Below, one piece after another: positions 50,391 to 60,850 of a stretch of 64,000 nucleotides of DNA. Origin of the DNA: Eunapius fragilis (taxonomy: Eukaryota; Porifera; Demospongiae; Spongillida; Spongillidae); the NCBI GenBank assembly GCA_963681505.1, contig OY811973.1:8281263-8345262 (forward strand), in the 5' to 3' direction. Position numbers and translations under genes: made by a program. The notes below the pieces were generated by a model. The model was given only the letters and a program-made list of their open reading frames with translations. It was not told the DNA's origin and ran no database searches. Each line of letters begins with the position of its first letter. Position 1 is the stretch's first letter.

Positions 50391-52499
50391 GGGGGAGGGG
50401 GGGGGGGGAAAACAAGGGTAAATTCAGGATAGTACATGAATAAAAACGGGAACACCTTGATAGTTTCAACTAGTTGAGAGGTGTTTCCAGTTGGCCACGT
50501 CGTTTTAATCCAAGCTCAGCCACTTTCCGTTTTAGCCAAGGGAGCCTACAATTAAAAATAAGTATTTTGCAAAATACAAATCTTGAAACACACCCTGCAT
50601 GCTGAAACGTGGTGGACGAAGCGTAGATATGCGAGTATTACTGCGATGGTCTTGTTTTGCCTCCAATAGCGCAGTATGAGACCTGCCAAGTTGATGAGAA
50701 TGATAGCCTCAACGCTAACAATGAGCTGCCTTACTTACGTTCCACTTTAGGATCGTTGCGAAGCATGTTGCTGAACTTTCCATCACGTGACACCGTAAAC
50801 ATATATGACGTAATATATCCGATCCATCCCATAGTTCTCCCTGAGCTCTTAGACTAAACGCCTTTGGGACTAAACGCCAATTCGGTCTGAGTCATTGCGT
50901 CATTGCTCTGAGTCATTGGGCGGAGCGCTAATTGCGTCATAGCCCTGGGCTTTGGGTTTACGGCCGTAACGCTAATTGCGTCATTGCTCTGGGCTTTGGG
51001 CTTACGGCCGTAACGCTAATTGCGTCACTGCTCTGGGCTTTGGGCTTACGGCCGGAACGCTAAATGTGTCATAGCTCTGAGCTTAACAGCTTTTGTGTCT
51101 TGAGCACAACGTCTAAACCGCTCGAAGCTCATCGCTCGAGAGCGCGACCTACCGGGCCACCGTAGGATCCCCATCTAACCCTTGGCCTGAGGTATTCGAT
51201 GACAATTCTCCGCCCAAATTAAAACAGCAGTGGGAGATAAGGTATACGGAGCTTTAACTCCGTCATTCACAACGACGGGTCCAGTCGAGAGAGCTGCAGC
51301 ACAGTTAGTGATAATGGATGCCTTTAAGGAGTACTTCAGTTTCACGTTACACACAATGTGTGGTATTCCGGAGATTACCCTAGAAGGAACGGTGTCAGAT
51401 TGGATAGCTCTCAAGGAAAAAGCAATCGCATTGAGAGATTTCGACCTCTCATGGTGGACAGATGAACTAAATCCTATATTGGATCAGTTTGTGGAGGCTG
51501 CTTCTGGTAGAGTGGACCAGAAGTTCTGGTCATCCATTTATAAACTTGAGGGAAGGTCAGGTGGACCTTTTATCTCAGGATGGATAACCACCCTTTTCCC
51601 ATACATTGAGGAGAATAGGAACCACTACATCGGCCTAAGGAGAGAGAGAAATTGCGACGCTGATGAGATGTACATGTTTGATAACATGACAAGTGACAAC
51701 TTCTCACCAGGTCTCTGCTCCACCCCTTTCAAATGGGACTATTATGGCACTGAGTATCCAATGATATTCTATTCTGGGTTCATGGCCATCAGCCAAGACC
51801 CAAGTACCTTGGCCTTACGTCCTGAAATAGGGTGGGCTATAGCTGAACAATCTCAACTTGATCATCTAATCATTACCAGAAATTTCGGACGCTCATTACG
51901 TATTCCTGACGCGTCAATGCAAACGTCCGTTAATTTTCCGCGCACGCGTCCATTGACATGTATGGAACAAAGTGAATTTCTGTTCAGTATAAATCAGGAA
52001 TCGTCAGAAAAAAGGAAGGCGGTCAAATATATAGTTAAGAACATCTTTTACTATGCTTTATTGATGAAACAAAAAAATTCAGGGTCTATCTGTAGGTTCC
52101 ATGGCCCTAAAACAACACGTCCATAGACACATGTAGAAATTGTGTAGAAATTTGGGTTTTGTCAAGATGTTTGTGCATTTTTCTCAGGATCTGTGATAGT
52201 TGCAGTAAGAATCAGTGATTAAAATGTTAGCCAGATCATCGAGGAAGGGGCCAGATACCATAAAACACTCTTTCCTCTACTTTTCAAGGTTCCAGAGTCA
52301 CTTCAGTGGTGTTAGGTACTGAATGTCCCATTATTAATTCTTCCACTTGCATGACGTAATGGACGTTTTAATACGGGCTCTGCCACTGTGTGACTCACTC
52401 AGGTATGTTACATCTGAGGTGCTTATATAGGCGTTCTACATGTGCGTAACAGCCATAGCTTGACCCACACACGTAGTATATATACATGGGCGTATCCAG

Positions 52500-53235
52500 A
52501 ATTTCAGCGAGGGGGTTGCTTAAGGTGGGGGGGGGGGGGGGGGGGGAGGCAGAGATTATATATATAATCTCTGGGGGAGGGGAGGGCCCGTTTCTGGTCC
52601 GATACGAAAAGTGTGTGTGTGTATGTGGGAGGGGGGGGAGATGCAGTCCGCTTCAAGTCCGATACAAAAAGTGGGGGCCTTTGGCACACAGCAAATACGT
52701 TGTCGTTATATTTAATAACTAACGGTTACAGGGTGCTCAAAAGCACACGGAGCACCCTCTCCAGGAGCGGATACAGAATTTTCCAAAAGGGGGGTTTAGA
52801 CCCGCGATACAGTGGCGTAGAGCTAGAGAGAGGGGTGGGGGGGGGGGGGGGGGGGGACATATGTCCCCGGGCGCAGGGTTGAGGGGGGCCGAAATAGACG
52901 AGAGATAATTAATTATCGCGTCAACGAACGAACGCATGAGCAGATACCCCCCCCCCCCCCCCCCCCCCCCCCATCGGGCCCGGGCCAGAAGCCGCGACAA
53001 CACCCCCCCCCCCTCCCCCCCCCCACCACACCGGGCGCTTAACATCACACTACGTCACTGCCGCGATACGAAAAGCGGGGGTATGGGGGGGGGGGGGGGG
53101 GGGGGGGTGGTGGTGCTGTCCGCTTCAGGCCCGATACGAAAAGCGGGGGGGGGGGGGGGAAAGGGGGGGTTGCTGTCCGCTTCAGGTCCGATACGAAAAG
53201 TGAGGGGGGGGGGGGGGGAGGGGGGGTGCCGTACG
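52500..53235. repeat. Poly-G and TCCGATACGAAAAG tandem units
   Basis: Units of about 45-60 bases pair CTGTCCGCTTCAGGTCCGAT with ACGAAAAGTG and a long G run. Opposing G and C runs near 52840 and 52950 make the block partly inverted. Frames here give meaningless Gly or Pro runs. Confidence 0.88.
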
Positions 53236-53330
53236 CTTAAGACTGGACTGAATAATATCTTACATATTTACCAGACCCCGCAATACGCTTAAGACTGGAC
53301 TCAATAATATCTTATACATTTACCAGACCC
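53235..53330. repeat. Short tandem duplication
   Basis: CGCTTAAGACTGGACT followed by AATAATATCTTA and ATTTACCAGACCCCGC occurs twice in a row with a 56-base period. Confidence 0.88.
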
Positions 53331-53579
53331 CGCCAAACTAAGAACTACACAACATTTGAAATAGCCTACAACCAGCCTGCCTATCAGTACAACTGTATAG
53401 GCCTAACTGTGTGATAGTAAACAGAGATTGTCTAGTTGTTGGATCAGTTTCCATCACAAAAGTGTTGGTGCCATATGTATGTGTGTGCTTGTGTGTGCTT
53501 GTGTGCATGTGTGCACATGTGTATATGCATGTGAATGTCAAAGCACATGGATGCATGTGTGTGCATGTGCATGTGTGTG

Positions 53580-53580
53580 A

Positions 53581-53620
<40 letters not shown>

Positions 53621-53622
53621 AT
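53580..53622. repeat. (GT)n microsatellite
   Basis: Pure GT tract preceded by 100 bases of GTGTGCATGT-type sequence. Confidence 0.95.
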
Positions 53623-53689
53623 GTGGATATTGTAATTGTGTGTTCATTTGTGTCACTTACTTCATACACTCACATAGGTCTCAGTAGTA

Positions 53690-54240
53690 GAGTATTTGGG
53701 CAAGCTGGACTGACAATAGATTGGAACTGGACCTCTCAAGCTAGAGGTGTTTCATGTACATGTACGTTGTTTTGTGAGTGTGTGTGTATGTGTGTATGTG
53801 TGTGTGTGTGTGTGTGTGGAGTATGTATGTGTGTATTTCTGTGTTTTTATAACATTTCTGCATGTTATCAAGTGGGGCTCAATAGCCCAAGTATCAAGCT
53901 GGACCTCTCTAGCAAGGGGAGCTAGATCATACACAAGGGGAGCTAGTTAGATCATACGCATTGTGTGTGGGTGTGCATATGTCTGTTGAGAATATATGTC
54001 TGTTGAGAATATATGCATGTGTTTGTGTGCGTTAGATGTGTGTGCATTGTACATATGTTATCGCTCTTCTGCTAATGGGCTGCTTCTGTACTGTTAGGTG
54101 AGCAGCAGCTGGCTTCATGTGTGTTAGTTAATTATTTGCTCATGCATGTAAACACATGCACACATGTATATCACTATACACACATCACATATCACACATG
54201 CACATGACACACAACACACACACACACACACACACACAGG
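53690..54240. repeat. Internal dispersed repeat, copy 1 of 3
   Basis: The order GGCAAGCTGGACTGACAATAG, GTTATCAAGTGGGGCTCAAT, TCTAGCAAG, GTGAGCAGCAGCTGGCTT, GTATATCACTATACACACAT is repeated at about 55570-56110 and partly at 56720-57020. Short frames such as LTIDWNWTSQ and VYGFVPKNDWGDSRRSSDE are shared, but no family is recognised. Confidence 0.75.
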
Positions 54241-54359
54241 ATGTTTGCTATGACCAAATGCAAAGTCTCCCATTTAGCACCATGGAATTTATGTTAGTTG
54301 GTCCAATACATACAACACACCAGTTGTTGCATGTACTGGACTTATACATATTGGATTGC

Positions 54360-54445
54360 CTTTTGAAAGTGGCGCTGCCCAAGCCACTAAGATCCAGAAA
54401 CCTACTTCAAATGACAGCAAGTGCTCAGATCTTGGGTGGGTGTGT
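54360..54445 (+). pseudogene. LINE reverse-transcriptase shred
   Basis: The + frame reads SGAAQATKIQKPTSNDSKCS followed by DLGWVCL, the GAAQ...SND-KC-ELGW-C module found near the end of the reverse-transcriptase family noted at 37660-38166. Flanking frames are broken. Confidence 0.5.
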
Positions 54446-54819
54446 CTCACTAGTTCTCGAGTCCTACATACAGTACAGAGGCATTCGGTATTTGCCACTT
54501 CCACCACATGTTGTATTTACAGGACTGGCGTATTGGATCGCTGTGATGTATGTAGTGGACTGGTATGTTGTATGATGGAGGAGGGAAGGGGTGTGGCATT
54601 GCCCCTACACCTTTATTAAAGAGGGAGGGGGTTGGTGGGAAGTACGACACTCCGGTGTACCATCCTCAGATTTTTACATTTGAAGTTCTGAAGCCATGGG
54701 TAAATATGAAGTCATGTGTGTGAATAGCTCAGCATATCCAGTAGCCAAATCTTTTGAGATAGGGTAGAAATAATTTCACTGCCATTATCAAGGCTCCATC
54801 CAGTGAGACCATTTACATG

Positions 54820-54825
54820 CAAATA

Positions 54826-54868
<43 letters not shown>

Positions 54869-54910
54869 CACACACACACACACACCATATGCACACACAC
54901 ACACACAGAG
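54820..54910. repeat. (AC)n microsatellite
   Basis: AC tract with two breaks. It precedes GATGTTTG, which also follows the AC tract ending at 54238, so the two places are diverged copies. Confidence 0.93.
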
Positions 54911-55239
54911 GATGTTTGACATCACCAAATGCAAAGTCTGCCATTTAAGTCCATGTAGTTTATGTGAGGTGGTCCAGTGCATACTACACACACCAGTCCA
55001 GTACATACATCACACCAGTCCAGTACATTCAATACATCAGCCCAGTACAATACCGGCACCAGTCCTGTACATTTATCGATCACACACGTACGTGTCAAGT
55101 GTAGGCCTATTGCAATCGATAGTGTATGGATTATGGTCAGTTTGCCCACACAGTTGGACTTGGGTTTCAGAGTAAGCAATACTCGTATTCCAAAGGCGAG
55201 CTCTAAACAATAACCAACTGGTGGTTAAGTGGTGTTTTG

Positions 55240-55500
55240 GCTTGCAATCGGACACTTCCAGAGGCACTTCATGTGCTCTTTGCCCTGATGTGGCACTCAA
55301 CCCTCTCGACCATCATGCAGCTACCTGTCGGCATGGAGTTGATGTTGTATGGAGTTGACGTTGTGGTACGCCACCATAAGTTGTGTGATGTCTTTCTGAG
55401 CTATTGCCACATTGCAGAGTTAGAAGCAGGAAGATGCCACACACAAGGACTGGACCACACTCACCTAGCTGATGTGCTAGTGAGGGATTGGGCACGGCTG
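55240..55500 (+). pseudogene. LINE reverse-transcriptase shred
   Basis: The + frame reads HKLCDVFLSYCHIAELEAGR, then DHTHLADVLVRDWARL, matching the order of the C-x-x-x-x-x-x-C-H-x-A-x-L and HTRPADVLV-W modules upstream of the tail seen at 37660-38166. It may be part of the same dead insertion as 54360-54445, rearranged. Confidence 0.5.
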
Positions 55501-55569
55501 ATGTATGTGAGTGTGCATGTGTGTGTTATATTTGTGTGTTCATTTGTTTCACCTGTTTCATCCACTCAA

Positions 55570-56110
55570 GTGGGTATTTGGGCAAGTTGGTCTGACAATA
55601 GATTGGAACTGGACCTCTCAAGATAGAGGTGTTTTTTCATGTACATGTACGTTTTGTGTGTGTGAGTGTGTGTGTGTGTGTGTTGTGTGTGTGTGCATGT
55701 GTGTAGAGTACAGTGTATGTGTGTATTTGTGTGTTTTTAATTTTTCTGCATGTTATCAAGTGGGGCTCAATAGCCCAAGTATCATCAAGCTGGACCTCTC
55801 TAGCAAGAAGAGCTATGTGTCTGTTGAGAATATGCGTATGCATTTGTGTGCATCTTATCCCTCTTCTGGTCATGCAGAGCCAGAGGGTATATGGCTTTGT
55901 CCCTAAGAATGACTGGGGGGATTCAAGACGTTCATCAGACGAGACCAATGTGCTGCTTCCTAACAACAAGCTCATACTGTACAGCGAGGTGAGCAGCAGC
56001 TGGCTTGATGTGAATTATTTGTTCATGCATGTAAACACATGCACACATGTATATCACTATACACACATCACATATCACACATGCACATGTATATTCACAC
56101 CAACACAACA
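55570..56110. repeat. Internal dispersed repeat, copy 2 of 3
   Basis: Best-preserved copy. An apparent exon (55877-55989) with CATGCAG acceptor and GAGGTGAGC donor encodes SQRVYGFVPKNDWGDSRRSS and LLPNNKLILYSE. It may be a captured host exon of unknown family. Confidence 0.7.
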
Positions 56111-56130
56111 TATGCATGTACATACTAAGC

Positions 56131-56135
56131 ACTAG

Positions 56136-56193
<58 letters not shown>
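56131..56193. repeat. (AC)n microsatellite
   Basis: Nearly 60 bases of AC between the dispersed repeat and the WD40 fragment. Confidence 0.95.
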
Positions 56194-56194
<1 letters not shown>

Positions 56195-56202
56195 GTCTAC
56201 CA

Positions 56203-56545
56203 GCTACCAGTGAAACACTGGGACCTCAGGGCTGGACTGAGTATCTGCACGCTGTATGTGGGTCACATGGGTCACTAGGGTGCCCAGCCCATTTGTATTC
56301 TGAGTGTGACCATGAGCATTATGCACATGTGGTCATGGCTGAGAACTGTGCAATGATATTCTTGCTGGATAACATAAGAGCTCAGTTTCACTTTCACACA
56401 ATCCTTTCTATATTTAACCATGCCCACAATATGTGTGTGAAGTGGAACCACAATGGAAACTGGCTGGCAATCGCTACCAGGGATTGGTCCCCTCATCAAG
56501 ATTTTCCACATCAGGAAGAGATGTCGCAACTATGAAGTAGACCCT
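56203..56545 (+). pseudogene. WD40 gene fragment, WDR33-like
   Basis: A frame opening with PVKHWDLRAGLSICTL is the end of one WD40 blade. After unrelated or decayed sequence comes CVKWNHNGNWLAIATRD, the B-C strands of the next blade. A shift of one base then allows LIKIFHIRKRCRNYEV, the closing strand. The GNWL-TASRD-x-x-x-K-x-F-D-I-R pattern is characteristic of WDR33, a component of the polyadenylation specificity complex. An in-frame stop after GHMGH and the later frame change show that it is not functional. It was probably captured or copied from a host gene. Confidence 0.6.
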
Positions 56546-56719
56546 ACATGGATGTGTGATAGAGGTGTGTAGTAGCCTAGTGGGGTGTGTTTAGCCAGGT
56601 GTGGAGGGGGAGGAGGTGACTGATGGAGCTTCTTTTTGTGTATGTTCTGTGTGTGTGTGTTTGTGTATGTGCACGTCGACTATGCGCATGTGTATGTGTG
56701 TTTTTGTGTGTGTTAGGTG

Positions 56720-57020
56720 TGGGTGCATTGTGCATATGTTATAGCTCTTCTGGTCAGAGGGTATATAGCTTTGTCCCTAGGAAATGACTGGGAGGATTCA
56801 AGACGTTCATCAGACGAGGCCAATGGGCTGCTTCCTAACAACAAGCTCATACTGTACAGCGAGGAGAGCAGAAGCTGGCTTGATGTGAATTATTTGCTCA
56901 TGCATGTAAACACATGCACACATGTATATCACTATACACACATCACATATCACACATGCACATGTATATTCACACAACACACATACACGTACATACACAA
57001 AGCACACAGCTACACACACA
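56720..57020. repeat. Internal dispersed repeat, copy 3 of 3
   Basis: It matches the second half of copy 2 (GACTGGGAGGATTCAAGACG, CTGCTTCCTAACAACAAGCT, CATGTATATCACTATACACA), with a lost acceptor-side segment. Confidence 0.75.
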
Positions 57021-57668
<648 letters not shown>

Positions 57669-58344
57669 CTGGGAGAAGGTGAAAGAATGGTGGTGTAAAT
57701 AATTTAGTGCAGAATCGATTCTGTTACATGTAGCACATTCACACCACATCAACATGTGTGCATTTTACCAAGCACCACATCATCCTGGGCATCTGGGGCA
57801 CTTGTAGAATTAAGAAGAGTACAGGGAATAGTGTTACATATCAAATGAGTAGGAAGGTATTTAAAGCTGTGGGCAAATACATGGTTGTATCTATAGGCAT
57901 GGGGAGGTTTCCCAATCTGAACAACCAGGGGACCTGGGTGCTGTTTTGCTCAACCCAGTTTGGCTGTTGTCAATGGTCATACATGTGCAGCAGCTGTCGG
58001 TAGGATTGCTTGGGTGGGCCAGTACATAAGGTACGGGCAAGCAAGCAATATGCAGATACACAAGCACGCAGGCACACACACACACACATACAATGTGTAG
58101 AGGTGGAACACATTCATGATAAAACAAATGCAAGATGCAAATAAAAAAGCATTTTTAAAAGTATAATTGTGAAAGGTACTTCTTGTTTTCTCAGGCTAGC
58201 TGATAACTGTGACCTCATTCTTACAATCACATTACCCTTATCATCTGATCATACATGTAGGGAGGGACAATGGATGTAGTAGTATCCTTTGAAGGCTTAC
58301 TGCCTCTACACTTCCCAACCCCTTCTGTATATTTATATGCCCCA

Positions 58345-58462
58345 ACCCCCTACTCCTCTCTGAAGGGCTTAGTCCCATGCCCCTCCTCCCCCTACGAAAG
58401 GCAGAGTGCCCACACGTCCTCTCCTGCACTAAGCCCTTCAGAGGGGAGGAGGTAGTTGGGAC
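58345..58462. mobile_element. Small inverted-repeat element
   Basis: CAACCCCCTACTCCTCTCTG with AAGGGCTTAG is mirrored by CTAAGCCCTTCAGAGGGGAG with GAGGTAGTTG. The arms of about 35 bases enclose about 50 bases. It looks like a miniature foldback. Confidence 0.6.
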
Positions 58463-58793
58463 ATGCACATACACAGTGCTTAGAGATAGAACTCACAACT
58501 AGAGCAACCTTTTTACAGGCCATCCACTATCCTGAAGAGAGCACAGGTGTCAGTACAATATTTGGGTGGTCACAGTAAGCTTCTCTTCATCACCTAGCTA
58601 CATGTACTGTAGCTGGGAGATACCATGTACTTTTAATAAATCCCTGTAATAAAAAATAGAGACCTCAACATTAACAAGTATCCCACAATCAGATAAAGGT
58701 ACATGTAGGCAGCCAAATACACAACCACATATGTACATAGGCTTTGGAGATGAATATAATATTAGTAATATACGCCCCAGAAAAGAGCTGGGA

Positions 58794-58796
<3 letters not shown>

Positions 58797-58832
<36 letters not shown>

Positions 58833-58872
58833 GTGTGTGTGTGTGTGTGTGTTGTGTGTGTGTGTGTGTGTG

Positions 58873-58919
<47 letters not shown>

Positions 58920-58920
58920 C
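58797..58920. repeat. (GT)n microsatellite with TTG interruptions
   Basis: GT tract broken three times by a TGTTGTG at an 18-base period. It follows GAAAAGAGCTGGGAGTATGT, which also precedes the GT tract at 59229. Confidence 0.95.
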
Positions 58921-59223
58921 GCTTGTGTACAGACCTGACCCAGGCATTGCAATGACCAGTGGCCCTTTCTGGGGTACAAGCCACACCCAGACATTAAAAC
59001 GACTAGAGAATCTGAATTCTTGCCCAGACCAACTGACCAGCATGCAGCTTGAGAGATTTAAATATTAACCCAGGGTATTGACCACACCCACATGACACAA
59101 CTGACTAGCAGCTAGAGATATTTAACTCATTCTTGCCCAGGGTACAGATCAACCCAACAAGTTACATCAGCATCAGCTTAAAAGATTCTTCCTAATATAT
59201 ACACCCTACGAAAAGAGCTGGGA

Positions 59224-59289
<66 letters not shown>

Positions 59290-59430
59290 GGGCGGATTCA
59301 GAGGGGGGTTGAGATCATATTCACAATCAATTTTCACCATATATGGTGTTGAGTCCATATATGGTTAAAATTGATTGTGAAATCATCTCAACCACCCCCC
59401 TCTGAATCCGCCCCTAGTGTGTGTGTGTGT

Positions 59431-59482
<52 letters not shown>

Positions 59483-59700
59483 GCTACACCCAGACAACAC
59501 AACTGACTTGCGGCTAGAGGTATTTAACCCATTCTTGCCCAGGGCACTTGCCACACCCAGGCAACTCAACTAGATAGATTTAACCCAATCTTGCCCAAAG
59601 TACAGACCACACCCAGACGACACAGAGATATTTAACCTATTCTTGCCCTGGGTACAGACCAAACCAAACATTTAATCAGCATCAGCTCATTATATATAAA
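58920..59700. repeat. Diverged tandem block with TTAACCCATTCTTGCCCAGG
   Basis: Units of about 60-70 bases contain CCACACCCAGACAACACAAC, CTAGAGATATTTAACC and TTCTTGCCCAGGGTAC. About six recognisable units are interrupted by GT/AC tracts and the MITE at 59287-59416. Confidence 0.75.
59287..59416. mobile_element. hAT-like palindromic MITE (third copy)
   Basis: It starts CAGGGGCGGATTCAGAGGGG and ends CCCCTCTGAATCCGCCCCTA. The interior AATTTTCACCATATATGG pairs with CCATATATGGTTAAAATT. It is related to the copies at 43903 and 46990, but the centre differs. It is inserted in a GT repeat, which hides the target duplication. Confidence 0.75.
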
Positions 59701-60239
59701 GTGATTCTTCCTAATGTGCATCCCAGGAAAAAGAGCTAGGAGTATGTAAGAATGTGTGTGCGCGCGTGCGCATGGTGTGTCATTGCGCATATCGGGATGA
59801 GGTATGAAGGAACGGACCGTTAACTTACGCAGTCGTAGCAAACAGGTAGATACACGCCGAGCGCACGTTCGTCTATCCATGCCGATGAAAGAAATATATG
59901 TATTGAACCAAGGGCACATTACTGTACGAGCATTTAGAAAACCACACGCTCCTCCCACTCACACACGCACCAGCACATATAATGTGCACTATAAGGGCGC
60001 GCCCACCATTTGATGTTTATTAATCATTATTGACTCTAAAGAAAATGATTACGTAATAACGAAAGTAATTAATTTTGTTGTTGATTCTCCTGATCGCCAA
60101 ATGAAAGCGAAAAATAAAATAATGCATTACTTATATTTTAAAAAATAATCCTACTGCGTTAATGTTTGAAAACAATCAAATACTTTACATGCGTTTTCAA
60201 TGCATAGACGTGTATGGATGTCCGAAATTGCTGGACATG

Positions 60240-60850
60240 TAGCGGAGCTGGAAAAAATGAAATGACCACGGTTTTGGTGATGCTAATTTCCGCTTTGTTC
60301 CATTAGTACATGACATTCAATACTGAGTACTGTGTGGTGTGCATGTATGGTGAATTAGCTTTCAGGGTGTTTTTTGTGTGTCTAAAACATGGAACCATTC
60401 CCTGTGGAAAATATTGGAGTTCCGGGACATGGATAATCGATCTACGAATACCCGCGTCACGCGATGAAAATTATTGAATGGGATTAAGTGTATGGAGAAA
60501 GGTGTAAGAATGGTGTAAGGTGCTTGGTCAGTAGAGCCGACCGGGCCTAGCCTTTTATAGTTTCCACTTACAGGTAAACTGGAATTATCACCCTAACCTT
60601 ATCTGGTTACACGCATGGTCAGGAGTACAGGTGTTCGGTATGAAATAACGTGTACCAGTCTCGCAAGCGAACACACTCAGGCATCACTCAACCACAAACC
60701 AGTTAAAAAAAAAAAAAAAACAGTGCGCATAGGTATTCGGATAGCGCGCTATATAGTGTCCCGATAGGCCAGGACGGTGTTTTATTTATTATTTTTTTAA
60801 ACAGATTTCTGAACTCATATGGTCCTCATATTGTACCATATGCTTCATTT
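60240..60850. repeat. Displaced 3' end and flank of DUF4419 copy 5
   Basis: AGCGGAGCTGGAAAAAATGA (last DUF4419 codons) and the following 600 bases correspond to 45588-46170 with few changes. This shows where copy 5 ended before the 8.4-kb insertion. Confidence 0.9.

Larger units (their letters stand above)
47994..51164. mobile_element. 3.17-kb near-perfect palindrome (foldback element)
   Basis: The ends TACGGTGGCCCGGTAGGTCG and its exact complement are flanked by GGATCC on both sides (47988-47993 and 51165-51170), a site present once in the intact copies. The arms, 47994 to about 49464 and about 49643 to 51164, are near-identical inverted copies of about 1.5 kb, leaving a loop of about 180 bases. 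Each arm contains three to four subterminal repeats of about 45 bases (TTAGCGTTACGGCCGTAAGC) and remnants of one reading frame. Because both arms are so similar, it formed recently or is kept identical by conversion. Confidence 0.9.
47637..52126 (+). pseudogene. DUF4419 copy 5, split by two insertions
   Basis: The 5' part (47637-47993, MAHKTFQVDKVERATKLLQL) is cut after the codon for VKGS by the palindromic element. The middle part resumes at 51165 with GGATCCCCATCTAACCCTTG and carries a two-base gain (GACAATTCTCC for GACTTCTCC) that breaks the frame. It then continues to LDHL at 51870, where the 8.4-kb insertion begins. The last codons (AELEK-like) and 3' flank reappear at 60241. The segment includes the long NCDADEMYMFDNM form like copy 3. 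The readable frame past 51871 into the insertion, to 52126, is not DUF4419 sequence. Confidence 0.88.
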
